Below are positions 7,033-14,834 of a DNA stretch of 25,803 bases, one piece after another (positions within the stretch are counted from its first letter, which is position 1; each line of letters starts with the position of its first letter). The position numbers were made by a program, and so were the translations under genes. A model generated the notes under the pieces. That model saw only the letters and a list, made by a program, of their open reading frames with translations. It did not search any database and was not told where the DNA came from. Source of the DNA: an uncultured Burkholderiales bacterium (GTDB taxonomy: Bacteria > Pseudomonadota > Gammaproteobacteria > Burkholderiales > Burkholderiaceae_D); NCBI GenBank assembly GCA_937872165.1, contig CALMOR010000031.1, forward strand, positions 24,893-50,695, read 5' to 3'.

Positions 7033-10000
7033 TCAGGCGAACACGTCCGACACGTAGCGCCCGTGCCGATGCTCCATCTCGTCGGCCCACGCCTCGGCAC
7101 CCGCGTCGTCGATCTGCGTCGCCTTCTGATAGATGCGGATGAAGGTCTCGCGAACCGCCGGAGCCATGTGCTTGCCGTCGCCGCAGACGAAGAACTGCGC
7201 GCCGTCGCGGAACAGTTGCGCGACCTCGGCGCGGTCCTTCCAGACGCGGTGCTGCACGAACAGTACGTCGCCGTCGGGCCGGGCCGAGAAGGCCGGTCGC
7301 ATCTCGACGACGCCGTCGGCTTCCCACTGGGCGAACTCGTCGCGGTAGAGATAGTCGACGTCGGGATGGTCGACCCCGAAGAACAGCAGCGAGCGTCCCA
7401 CCTCGCGGCCCGCGGCCTTCTGCGCTGCGCGCTCCTGCAGGAAGCCGCGGAACGGCGCGACGCCGGTACCGGCGCAGACCATCACCATCGCCACCGTCGG
7501 GTCGGACGGCGGATGGAAGCCCGACTGCGACGGCCGCACCGCGACGGCGAGACGGTCGCCGGCCTGCAGGCTGGCGAGATAGGTCGAGGCGACGCCGAGG
7601 AAGCGGCCCTGTCCCGACATCGAAGGCGCGTCGACGACCGCGATCGTCAGGCTGGCCTCGCCGTCGTCCGCGAGCGGCGACGACGAGATCGAGTACTGGC
7701 GCGCGCGAAGCAGCGGCAGCATCGCGAGGAAATGGGCGAACGGGATAGCGCACGACTGCGCGCGTTCGACGAGGTCGAGCACGCTGACGCGCCGGTCGAG
7801 CACTTCGGTCGCATAGGCCTCGTCGCTCGCGAGGCGTTCGAGTTCTGTCGTCTCCGGCGGACAGGGCGTGGCCGCGACGAGCTGCGCGATCTGCGCGCGC
7901 GTCGCCGGCTGTGCGAGCTCGACATAGTTGGACAGCACCTCGAACGCGCTGATCGGATATTCGGCCGGCAACGACGCGGCCGCGCCGGGCTGCCGATGGA
8001 TGACGATCTGCGTGTCGTCGGCGAGGCCGAAGCGGCGCAACGCGCGCTGCACGTTCGACGGCGCGTTGCGCGGCAGGACCGCGAGATAGTCGCCGCTGCG
8101 ATAGCTCATGCCTTCGGGCAACGCGATCTGCAGATGACGCTTCGAGCGCATGCGAGCCGGGTCGAGCGCGGCACGATTGACCAGCTCGCGGTTCGCGACG
8201 ACGGTCGCCTGCTCGAGCTCGTTCAACTGGAGCGCGCTGACGCGCCCGGCCCTCAGCACCTCGACGTCGAAGCTCGGTGCGACCGGCTTGTCGGCGACCA
8301 CGTGCCCGAGCGCGCGACCGAGGTCGGTCCACAGACCTTCGTACCACTCGTCGAAGGCGCCGAAGAAGTCGCCGCCGGCATCGGCTTCGCCGCGCGCGCG
8401 CAACCGCGTCGCCCCGGCCGCCTCGAACGCCGCGTCGACGCGCTTCGGCACGAACTGATAGGTCCGCGCCCACTGGCGATTGCCGCAGCCGAACACCGCG
8501 AACGGCACGCCCGCGAGTTCGTCCGCGGCGCGGCTCTCGATCCATGCGAGGAACTGCTTCGCGTTGTCCGGCGCCTGTCCCTCGTAGGACGCGGTGACCG
8601 CGATCACCGGCGTGCCGGCCGCGAGCGTTCCCGCGTGTTCGTCGAGCGACGCGACCGTGGCCCGATAACCTTGGCGCGGCGCGTCGACGGCGATGCGGCG
8701 CGCGAACATCTCGGACGCGCCGGTGTTGCTGCCGTAGAGGATCAGCAACGACGGCGCGTCGCTCGCCGGCTGCGGCGCGTCGCTCTCCTCGTTGAGCAGC
8801 GGCCGCATCGCGGGCGACGGCACGCCCTTCAGTGAGAAGTCGCCGCGGCCGCGGGACTTGGCGCGGATCTCGAGACCCTCTGGCTTGATGGTCAGCGTCT
8901 CGGCCACCTCGAGCCGATAGGACGGATCGGCAAGCACGATGTCGAAGCGCTGCAGCAGCATCGCCGTCACGAGCTGCGCCTCCTGCATCGCGAAGGGCCG
9001 GCCGATGCACGCGCGCGCGCCGTTGCCGAACGGCTTCCAAGCGTTGGGCGGCAGCTTCTCGGCGTTTTCCTGCGAGAAGCGGTCGGGCTCGAAGGCCTCG
9101 GCGTCGTCGCCCCACACCGCGGGATCGCGATGGAGCATCGGCTGCAGCACCAGCAGCGTGTCGCGCGCGGTCAGCGGGTAGCGTCCGCCGAGCACCGTGT
9201 CCTCGGCCGGCTTGACCGCGAACGCCGGCGCCGTGGGCCACAGGCGCAGGGTCTCCATCAGCAGTTGCTCGATGTACTTGAGCTGCGCCAGATGCTCGAC
9301 CCGCGGCAGTTCGTCGCCGAGCACGTCGTCGACGATCTTCTGCGCCTTCATCAGCACCGCCGGGTTCTTCAGCAGCAGGTAGGTCGCGAACGACAGCAGC
9401 CCGCTCGTGGTCTCGTGACCCGCGATCAGGAACGTGACCATCTGGAAGCGGATGTTCTCGTCGGACAGCTTCTCGCCGGTCACGAGGTCGACGCCGTTCA
9501 GCATGACGTTGAGCAGGTCGTGCTTGTCTAGGCCCCTCGGGTCCTGCCGTCGCTCGGCGATGAGCTGCTCGGCGACCTTCGCGAGCACGACCTGGTCGGC
9601 TTCGTACTTGCGCCTCTTCGCGACCATCACGTTGGACAGCATGCCGGGTCGACGACTGCGCTGGCCGGCTTCCTCCAGCGCGTCCACCATCGCGGCCACG
9701 AACGGATGCATCTCGTTCTGGTAGAAGCTGTTGAAGCGGTAGTCGAACGCGCACAGCGCGATCGTGTCGAGCGTGAGCCGCGTCATGTTGTCGGCGACGT
9801 CGATGACCGCGCCCGACCCGTAGCGCTCCCACTTCACGAACATCTGGTTCGCGATGTCGACCATGCGGTCGAACATCGAACGGACGCCGAGCGGCCCGAA
9901 GGCCGGCATCAGCAGACGATGCGCCTTGGCCCAGTTGGGCTCGCTGTTGTAGGCGGTGAAGAGGCCGTCGCCCGCGAACGCCCGGATCTCCTTCAACGGT

Positions 10001-10224
10001 CCGTGGATGCGCTTCTGGAAGCGCTTCTCGTCGGACAGCTCGTCGACCAGCGCCTGCGAGCTGACGACGTACATGTCGGCGCCGAAGATCGTGAGCTTGT
10101 AGATCGGCCCGTAGGTCTTCGCGAGCTTCATCATGCTCTGGATCGGCGCCGACGAATCGAGGTCGCCGGCGTTGCCGATGAACGGCTTCGTCGGTGGCTG
10201 CGGGACGACGTGGTTGTCTGGCAT
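7033..10224 (-). CDS. Self-sufficient cytochrome P450-reductase fusion, CYP102 (P450 BM3) type
   Basis: The 1063-residue protein joins a P450 heme domain (about 1-470) to a diflavin reductase (about 490-1063), the arrangement of Bacillus P450 BM3. Heme-domain marks are GDGLF (85-89), the I-helix AGHETTSG (268-275), ETLR (324-327) and the heme-ligand loop FGNGARACIG with Cys406. The reductase shows the FMN loop LYGSNTGASE, the FAD motif RQYSISSSP and the nucleotide-binding GTGVAPFRGF. Such enzymes hydroxylate fatty acids and similar substrates in the cytoplasm with no separate redox partner. Compared with BM3, the carboxylate anchors Arg47 and Tyr51 are Ala49 and Val53, and the 2'-phosphate recognition residues Arg966 and Lys972 are Ala981 and Val987, with Phe1062 replacing Trp1046. 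Substrate and cofactor may therefore differ. The gene starts 31 bp after the WS/DGAT stop. Confidence 0.95.
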   Translation of the reverse strand: MPDNHVVPQPPTKPFIGNAGDLDSSAPIQSMMKLAKTYGPIYKLTIFGADMYVVSSQALVDELSDEKRFQKRIHGPLKEIRAFAGDGLFTAYNSEPNWAKAHRLLMPAFGPLGVRSMFDRMVDIANQMFVKWERYGSGAVIDVADNMTRLTLDTIALCAFDYRFNSFYQNEMHPFVAAMVDALEEAGQRSRRPGMLSNVMVAKRRKYEADQVVLAKVAEQLIAERRQDPRGLDKHDLLNVMLNGVDLVTGEKLSDENIRFQMVTFLIAGHETTSGLLSFATYLLLKNPAVLMKAQKIVDDVLGDELPRVEHLAQLKYIEQLLMETLRLWPTAPAFAVKPAEDTVLGGRYPLTARDTLLVLQPMLHRDPAVWGDDAEAFEPDRFSQENAEKLPPNAWKPFGNGARACIGRPFAMQEAQLVTAMLLQRFDIVLADPSYRLEVAETLTIKPEGLEIRAKSRGRGDFSLKGVPSPAMRPLLNEESDAPQPASDAPSLLILYGSNTGASEMFARRIAVDAPRQGYRATVASLDEHAGTLAAGTPVIAVTASYEGQAPDNAKQFLAWIESRAADELAGVPFAVFGCGNRQWARTYQFVPKRVDAAFEAAGATRLRARGEADAGGDFFGAFDEWYEGLWTDLGRALGHVVADKPVAPSFDVEVLRAGRVSALQLNELEQATVVANRELVNRAALDPARMRSKRHLQIALPEGMSYRSGDYLAVLPRNAPSNVQRALRRFGLADDTQIVIHRQPGAAASLPAEYPISAFEVLSNYVELAQPATRAQIAQLVAATPCPPETTELERLASDEAYATEVLDRRVSVLDLVERAQSCAIPFAHFLAMLPLLRARQYSISSSPLADDGEASLTIAVVDAPSMSGQGRFLGVASTYLASLQAGDRLAVAVRPSQSGFHPPSDPTVAMVMVCAGTGVAPFRGFLQERAAQKAAGREVGRSLLFFGVDHPDVDYLYRDEFAQWEADGVVEMRPAFSARPDGDVLFVQHRVWKDRAEVAQLFRDGAQFFVCGDGKHMAPAVRETFIRIYQKATQIDDAGAEAWADEMEHRHGRYVSDVFA

Positions 10225-10255
10225 GTCGGTCGATGGCGGACGGAGCGGTCGCGTC

Positions 10256-12013
10256 TCAGTGGAGAGCGCTCGCCGGCGACCGCGGCTTGCGGAGGGGCTT
10301 CGAGACGGTCTTGGCCGCCGCGGTCCCGGGCGACGCTGACTTGGACACGGCGGGCTCGGACGCGACGGTCTTGAGCGCAGGGCTCCTGCGTCGGGTGGGC
10401 TTGGGGACGGCGGCGGTCCCGGCAGTCTTGGGAGCCGCTTTCCCGGCGACCGTCTTGCGCACCGCCGCGGCCTTGGGTCTGGCCTTCGCCGTCGGCTTCG
10501 ACGGCACGAGGGACACGGCCGGTTCGGTGGTCGTCGCCCCCGCCGCGGGAGCCGTATCGGCCGCCGCCGCCTGCATCGCGGCCGCGTACAGGCGGCGATG
10601 CTCGTCGACGACGAAGCCGGCCAGGTCCGCGACGTCCGGCACCGTGCGACGACAGGCGATCAGCCCGTAGTCGAGCGACCCGTTGTAGCTCTGCACGGTG
10701 ATGTTCAGCGCCACGCCGTGCGACGCGATCGACACCGGGAAGTAGTTCAGCATGCGCGCGCCGCAGACGTACATCGTGGCCTGGATGCCGGGGACGTTGG
10801 AGACCGCGACGTTGGCCACCGGCGGTATCGAGTTGGCGAGGCCCGAGCGCCCGTACATCGATGCGAGGCCCGACATCAGCCACGGTGCGCCGAACGAAGG
10901 GAAGTCGGTCGGGATGGCGGCCTTGAAGTTGCCCATCATCGTCTTGGCCGCCGACGACGACTCGTTGATCGCGGCCAGACGCGCCACCGGGTCCTCGATG
11001 TCGGTCGCGAGCGACATCACGGTCATCGACACCTGGTTGTTCGCTTCGGTGTTGCCCTGCTCGCGCAACGACACCGGCACCGCGGCCGTCAGCGACTTCC
11101 TCGGCAACGCGCCGTACTCGGAGAGGTAGCGACGGATCGCGCCGCCGCAGGTCGCGAGGACCACGTCGTTGAGCGAATAGCCGAAGCGCTTGCCGATCTG
11201 CTTGGCCTCGACCAACGGGATCGAGCGCGCCGCGTACGCGCGCTGGTTCGTGATCGACACGTTGAACAGCGTCTTCGGACCGAAGAGCCTGAACTCTCCG
11301 GTCGCGCGCCGTTCGGAGCCCGCCGCCTTGCCGGCGGCCGGCGTCCCGGGCTGAGGCAGCATCACGCTCTGCAGCGCACGCGCCATGTCGGGCAGCGTCT
11401 TCACGAGCTTCACGTATTGCTCCAGCGTGTTGCTGACCGCGGCCGACGCGAGCTCGGCCATGCCGAGCTGATAACGATGGTTGCGCCGCAGCTCGCGCGG
11501 AGGCTTCACCTTCCGCGGCTCGGGCGTGAGATCCATGATCGCGGTCGCGAGCGCGACGCCGGCCTGACCATCGATGCCGGCGTGATGCACCTTCGTGTAC
11601 AACGCCACGCGGTCGGGCTCGCCGGTCTTCTTCTCGAGACCGTCGATGACGAAGAACTCCCACAGCGGACGGCTCCGGTCGAGCAGCGACGAGTGCAGCC
11701 GCGCGACGTACTGCTCGAGCTGCTTCGCGGTCCCGGGCTTCGGCAACGTGACGCGACGGATGTGATAGTCGATGTCGACATCGTCGTCCTCGACCCACAC
11801 CGGGTTCGACATCTCGAAGGGCATCAGCGCGAGCTTGCGGGTGAAGACTTCGGACACGTGCAGACGTTCGACGATGTGCTGCCGGAAGTCCTCGTAGAAG
11901 TCGCCGCTGTAGCCCTTCGGCAGCTCCAGCGTGTGCATGCCGCCCACGTGCATCGGCGTCTCGGGCGTCTCGAGATGCAAGAAGCTCGCATCCATGCCGC
12001 TCAGGTGATTCAT
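10256..12013 (-). CDS. Wax-ester synthase / diacylglycerol O-acyltransferase (WS/DGAT) with a Lys/Ala/Pro-rich tail
   Basis: The 585-residue protein belongs to the bacterial WS/DGAT family that joins acyl-CoA to fatty alcohols or diacylglycerol to form storage lipids. The N-terminus MNHLSGMDASFLHLETPETP is typical and the catalytic HHxxxDG motif is HHAGIDG at 143-149; the C-terminal half carries the family segment PLWEFFVIDGLE and later NVPG. About 475 residues match the family size. The remaining residues from about 477 are a low-complexity Ala/Lys/Pro/Thr tail like histone H1 or AlgP, which is not part of the catalytic fold. The ATG at 12013 follows an AGGAG site by seven bases; the longer frame to 12241 crosses the promoter region. 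It heads the cluster with the P450. Confidence 0.93.
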   Translation of the reverse strand: MNHLSGMDASFLHLETPETPMHVGGMHTLELPKGYSGDFYEDFRQHIVERLHVSEVFTRKLALMPFEMSNPVWVEDDDVDIDYHIRRVTLPKPGTAKQLEQYVARLHSSLLDRSRPLWEFFVIDGLEKKTGEPDRVALYTKVHHAGIDGQAGVALATAIMDLTPEPRKVKPPRELRRNHRYQLGMAELASAAVSNTLEQYVKLVKTLPDMARALQSVMLPQPGTPAAGKAAGSERRATGEFRLFGPKTLFNVSITNQRAYAARSIPLVEAKQIGKRFGYSLNDVVLATCGGAIRRYLSEYGALPRKSLTAAVPVSLREQGNTEANNQVSMTVMSLATDIEDPVARLAAINESSSAAKTMMGNFKAAIPTDFPSFGAPWLMSGLASMYGRSGLANSIPPVANVAVSNVPGIQATMYVCGARMLNYFPVSIASHGVALNITVQSYNGSLDYGLIACRRTVPDVADLAGFVVDEHRRLYAAAMQAAAADTAPAAGATTTEPAVSLVPSKPTAKARPKAAAVRKTVAGKAAPKTAGTAAVPKPTRRRSPALKTVASEPAVSKSASPGTAAAKTVSKPLRKPRSPASALH

Positions 12014-12190
12014 CCGCTCGCTCCTCGTGTGCGCGTCGATGCGCATTCGCGGACGGTCGCCGGTCGATCGCGACGCTGCGGGCGCGTCGATCGGATCCGT
12101 TCGCTGATGAGGTCCTCGGGTCGCCGCGGATCTGCAGCGCCGTCGCGGATTCGTGGCCCGCTCGGAACGAGGCGTCTCCTCGGTCGCGGC

Positions 12191-12218
12191 AATATAGCAG
12201 CCGCGCATCGGGAGGCAA
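12191..12218 (-). promoter_or_regulatory. Candidate sigma-70 promoter for the WS/DGAT gene
   Basis: On the minus strand TTGCCT (12218-12213) and TATATT (12196-12191) are separated by 16 bases. The TATATT hexamer is one of few AT-rich hexamers in this 255-bp gap. Transcription would start near 12184, leaving a leader of about 170 nt before the WS/DGAT start codon. No experimental support. Confidence 0.42.
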
Positions 12219-12239
12219 CGCGGGTTTGCCCTCGCGGAC

Positions 12240-12261
12240 ACCGGCCGCGCGGACGGCCGGT
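12240..12261 (-). terminator. Possible terminator hairpin after the HD-GYP gene
   Basis: ACCGGCC at 12240-12246 pairs with GGCCGGT at 12255-12261 around an eight-base loop, a few bases beyond the HD-GYP stop codon. A smaller GGGC/GCCC hairpin overlaps the stop codon itself. There is no U-tract, so termination would be weak or rho-assisted. Confidence 0.4.
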
Positions 12262-12268
12262 CGGGGCT

Positions 12269-14410
12269 TCAGCCCGACTGGATCGCCGTCATCAGGCTCC
12301 TGCGCGACGCGAGGAGGCCGTTCGCTTCCATGTCCTTCAGGTGCAGTCGTGTGGAAGGCGGCTGCGCGGTCGATCCGACGTGTCGTTCGAGGACGTTGAG
12401 GAAGGGACGCATGAGGCGCGGATCGAAGTGCGCCCCGCTCTCGCACATCATCTGCTCGACCGCGAGTCGATGCGGCCACGCGCGCTTGTAGGGCCGCTCG
12501 TTGGTCAGCGCGTCGTAGACGTCGGCGAACGCGCAGATTCGGGCGGCGAGCGGGATGCTCTCGCCCGACGTATTGGGATAGCCCGCGCCGTTCCACCACG
12601 CGTGGTGGTACTTGGCGATCATCGCGGCCATCTGCAGCGTCTCGTCGGACGAGCTCTCGAGCAGTTGCGCGCCGACCTCGGTATGCGCGCGCATCGCGGT
12701 CATCTCGCTCGCGTCGAGCGGACCGGGCTTAAGCAGGATCATCTCGTTGACGGCGATCTTGCCGATGTCGTGGAGCCGTGCCGCGTGTTCGATGCGCAGA
12801 CAGTTCTCGTGGTCGATGCCGATCTCGGCGGCGAGCAGGCCTGCCAGCCGGCCGACGCGGAAGCAGTGCTCGCCGGTCTGGTCGTCGAAGAACTCGGCGG
12901 CCAGCGCCCAGTTCTCGGCCACGTCGTAGGCCGCGGTGCGCATCGCGGCCTTCAACGATTCGATGCGCAGCTTCGCCATGTCGCCGTGGATGGCTGTCAG
13001 TTCGTCGTGCTTCCTCAACTCCTCGGAGCGCGACGGCGCTTTCGCCAGCAGGAACGGATTGGCGATATCCGCGATGGCGGCCGAAGCCTCGTCGTCGTCG
13101 AGCCAGCGCCGGACGCCGGTGAACGGGTCGAACGGCTTCGCTTCCTCGATGGCCTGCCGATCGCGGAGCGGGACGCCGCGCGCACTCATCTGCCGATAGA
13201 ACTTGGCGTTCTTGACGCCCGCGGTGTACTCGATCAGTTCCTTGCCGGGATTGACCTTGGGGCCGGCGGTGTACTCGACCAGCTCCCTCGCGTAGTCGAT
13301 GCCCGCCTTCGCCGTCGTGGTCACGATGCGGGTGAGCGCGTCCAGCGCCGCTCCGACATCGTCGGGATGCCGGGCATGCTTGCGATCGAGATCGGAGGTC
13401 TCGCCGGTCATCGTGCGCTTGTGCACATCGATCAGCGCGCGCAGGACGTCGTCGTGATAGAGACGGCTCGCCTTGCTGGACCGATGCAGAGCCGTCAACT
13501 GTTGGCGAGCGCTCAACTCGCGCTCCGGATCGCGACTGGCCCAATCGCAGTGGGCAGATGCGATGGCAAGCAGCATCTCCACGCGAGGATTGTGTACGGC
13601 GGCCGAGCGCTCGCGGGCTGCCGCGATCAGCATTTCAGCCGTCTCGTGATCATCTTGCGACAACAGATACATCGCGCGAAAGTATTCGAACGTTGTCTTG
13701 AGGACGATATCGGCCATCGGGTTGTTGTCGAGCATCTCCGAACCGATACGCAGGAAGCGGAGCGCTGCTTCATCGTCACGAAGACGATGGGCGCTGAAAA
13801 GGCCATGGGCGGCGTTGGCGAGACTCACGTAGCGGCCGCGCGGCGAGTCGAGATCGAAACTCAGCGCACGGTCGGTGACTTCGATGGCGTCCTGGTAGAG
13901 ACCCATCTCCTTCAACAGCGCGGCGGCATTGGTCACGGCAAGCGCTTCGAGCAGTGGGTCCCCGAGGTCCCGGGCGAGTACCAGCGTCTCCTCGTAGGTG
14001 CGGCAGGCTTCTTCGAAACAGGCACCCTCCACATAGACCGTGCCGAGGTTGTTTCCTGCCAGGCGCTCGAGGTTCTTGAAGCCGTTATCCGCGGCGAGCT
14101 TCTTCGCGGCGAGTCCGCAAGGGATGCCGTCGAACGCCCGGCCGATCTGCTTGTAATAAAAGCAGGCCTCACCGAGCAATCTGGTCCGGGTCTCCAAGTT
14201 CCGCGGCGCGCTCATCTGCATGAGGAAACCGGTCAGGCGGTCGACCACTGCGCGGTTCGCGTCGTCGAATCCCTGCATTGCCATGGCGATGCGTTCCTCT
14301 AGGATCGCCAGAAGCACGCCCGCTTCGTCGGACTCGACCTCGTTCAACCGCGCCAACAACATCGCCACGTCTCCGGACAACAATTCCTCTACGGAAATTT
14401 CTGATTGCAT
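12269..14410 (-). CDS. TPR-like helical repeat protein with C-terminal HD-GYP phosphodiesterase domain
   Basis: The 713-residue protein has no signal peptide or membrane segment. Residues about 30-335 are helical repeats of the TPR kind, for example NNLGTVYVEGACFEEACRTY (121-140), ALAVTNAAALLKEMGLYQDA and later units. A linker carries a short duplication (ELVEYTAG 376-383, ELIEYTAG 391-398). The HD-GYP domain covers about 505-680: His515, HDIGK at 547-551, His576, HH at 602-603, GAGYP at 608-612 and Asp630. Most metal-site positions are present, but the usual HHExxDGxGYP reads HHAWWNGAGYP. HD-GYP proteins cleave cyclic di-GMP; TPR domains bind proteins or peptides. The ATG at 14410 has GGAAGG eleven bases upstream and was preferred over 14458, which has none. 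It is divergent from a small peptide gene. Confidence 0.88.
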   Translation of the reverse strand: MQSEISVEELLSGDVAMLLARLNEVESDEAGVLLAILEERIAMAMQGFDDANRAVVDRLTGFLMQMSAPRNLETRTRLLGEACFYYKQIGRAFDGIPCGLAAKKLAADNGFKNLERLAGNNLGTVYVEGACFEEACRTYEETLVLARDLGDPLLEALAVTNAAALLKEMGLYQDAIEVTDRALSFDLDSPRGRYVSLANAAHGLFSAHRLRDDEAALRFLRIGSEMLDNNPMADIVLKTTFEYFRAMYLLSQDDHETAEMLIAAARERSAAVHNPRVEMLLAIASAHCDWASRDPERELSARQQLTALHRSSKASRLYHDDVLRALIDVHKRTMTGETSDLDRKHARHPDDVGAALDALTRIVTTTAKAGIDYARELVEYTAGPKVNPGKELIEYTAGVKNAKFYRQMSARGVPLRDRQAIEEAKPFDPFTGVRRWLDDDEASAAIADIANPFLLAKAPSRSEELRKHDELTAIHGDMAKLRIESLKAAMRTAAYDVAENWALAAEFFDDQTGEHCFRVGRLAGLLAAEIGIDHENCLRIEHAARLHDIGKIAVNEMILLKPGPLDASEMTAMRAHTEVGAQLLESSSDETLQMAAMIAKYHHAWWNGAGYPNTSGESIPLAARICAFADVYDALTNERPYKRAWPHRLAVEQMMCESGAHFDPRLMRPFLNVLERHVGSTAQPPSTRLHLKDMEANGLLASRRSLMTAIQSG

Positions 14411-14418
14411 TTGAATGC

Positions 14419-14448
14419 TTGCCTTCCGAAAGGTGACTACGCTAAATT
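14419..14448 (+). promoter_or_regulatory. Candidate promoter for the small peptide gene
   Basis: TTGCCT (14419-14424) and TAAATT (14443-14448) are separated by 18 bases on the plus strand. Transcription would start near 14455, just before the inverted repeat at 14458-14472 and about 64 nt before the peptide start codon. The region is richer in A+T than its surroundings. The assignment is by pattern only. Confidence 0.4.
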
Positions 14449-14457
14449 GGCACTTCA

Positions 14458-14472
14458 TGACGTTTCGCGTCA
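14458..14472. promoter_or_regulatory. Inverted repeat between the HD-GYP and peptide genes, possible operator
   Basis: TGACG at 14458-14462 and CGTCA at 14468-14472 form a five-base inverted repeat with a five-base spacer. It lies about midway between the two divergent start codons and immediately after the predicted peptide-gene transcription start, where a bound protein could block it. Short palindromes occur by chance, so support is limited. Confidence 0.3.
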
Positions 14473-14518
14473 GTTAGCGCCAAAACATCATCCTCACTCA
14501 ATCTACTGGAGTACTTCC

Positions 14519-14644
14519 ATGATCGCCGACATCCAAACCCAAGAAGTGCTCTCCACCGCCACGGAACAAGCCGTGCAGTACGTCATTGTGCAAGACGCCG
14601 ATCTTGCCCATGTCGGCGGCGGCACGACTTCGATTTCGTTCTAA
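14519..14644 (+). CDS. 41-residue peptide precursor with double-glycine-type leader
   Basis: The ATG at 14519 has GGAG seven bases upstream, a good ribosome-binding site. The product is 41 residues; the first 35 form a mostly acidic/hydrophobic segment starting MIADIQTQEVLSTATEQ and ending DLAHVGGG, followed by TTSISF and a TAA stop. Set against the usual leader rule E-L-x-x-I-x-G-G, the segment fits if cleavage is after the third glycine: Asp at -8, Leu at -7, Val at -4, Gly at -2 and -1. Such leaders are cut and exported by C39-peptidase ABC transporters. A six-residue mature peptide would be very short for a bacteriocin and closer to a signal. No transporter is present in the window. I do not recognise the peptide; whether it is processed is unknown. 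Confidence 0.6.
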   Translation: MIADIQTQEVLSTATEQAVQYVIVQDADLAHVGGGTTSISF

Positions 14645-14670
14645 AGAACAAAAGTACACAAGATTCAAGC

Positions 14671-14715
14671 CAACGCCCGCATGCAGGCTCGCTTTGCGAG
14701 TCGGTGCGGGCGTTG
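14671..14715 (+). terminator. Strong hairpin after the peptide gene, probable terminator
   Basis: CAACGCCCGCA (14671-14681) pairs perfectly with TGCGGGCGTTG (14705-14715), and the loop holds a second stem, CTCGC/GCGAG (14688-14692 and 14696-14700). It begins 26 bases after the peptide stop codon. No T-tract follows, so it may act as an mRNA-stabilising structure or a rho-independent-like terminator of poor efficiency. The rest of 14716-14834 shows only a small GGACC/GGTCC repeat and no gene. Confidence 0.55.
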
Positions 14716-14834
14716 TCACGTCCGGACCTCCGGAGCGGTCCTGACTCGGCTAATGCAAGATCCTATCGGGTGCGAGTAATTCCCGATGTAATCGTTCCCG
14801 GGCTAGTTCTCTTTCCTAGAAGAAATGAGTTGTA

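Noticed and set aside
10598..14302. Plus-strand open frame of 1234 codons
   Set aside because: It is antisense to the WS/DGAT and HD-GYP genes, is Arg/His/Asp-rich as expected from GC-rich shadow frames, and shows no domain pattern.
12269..14458. Earlier ATG at 14458 for the HD-GYP protein
   Set aside because: No ribosome-binding site precedes it and it would start within the inverted repeat; 14410 has GGAAGG upstream. It cannot be excluded entirely.
14405..14518. Longer version of the peptide starting at 14405
   Set aside because: The extension would include the predicted promoter and inverted repeat and has no ribosome site; the ATG at 14519 has a good one.
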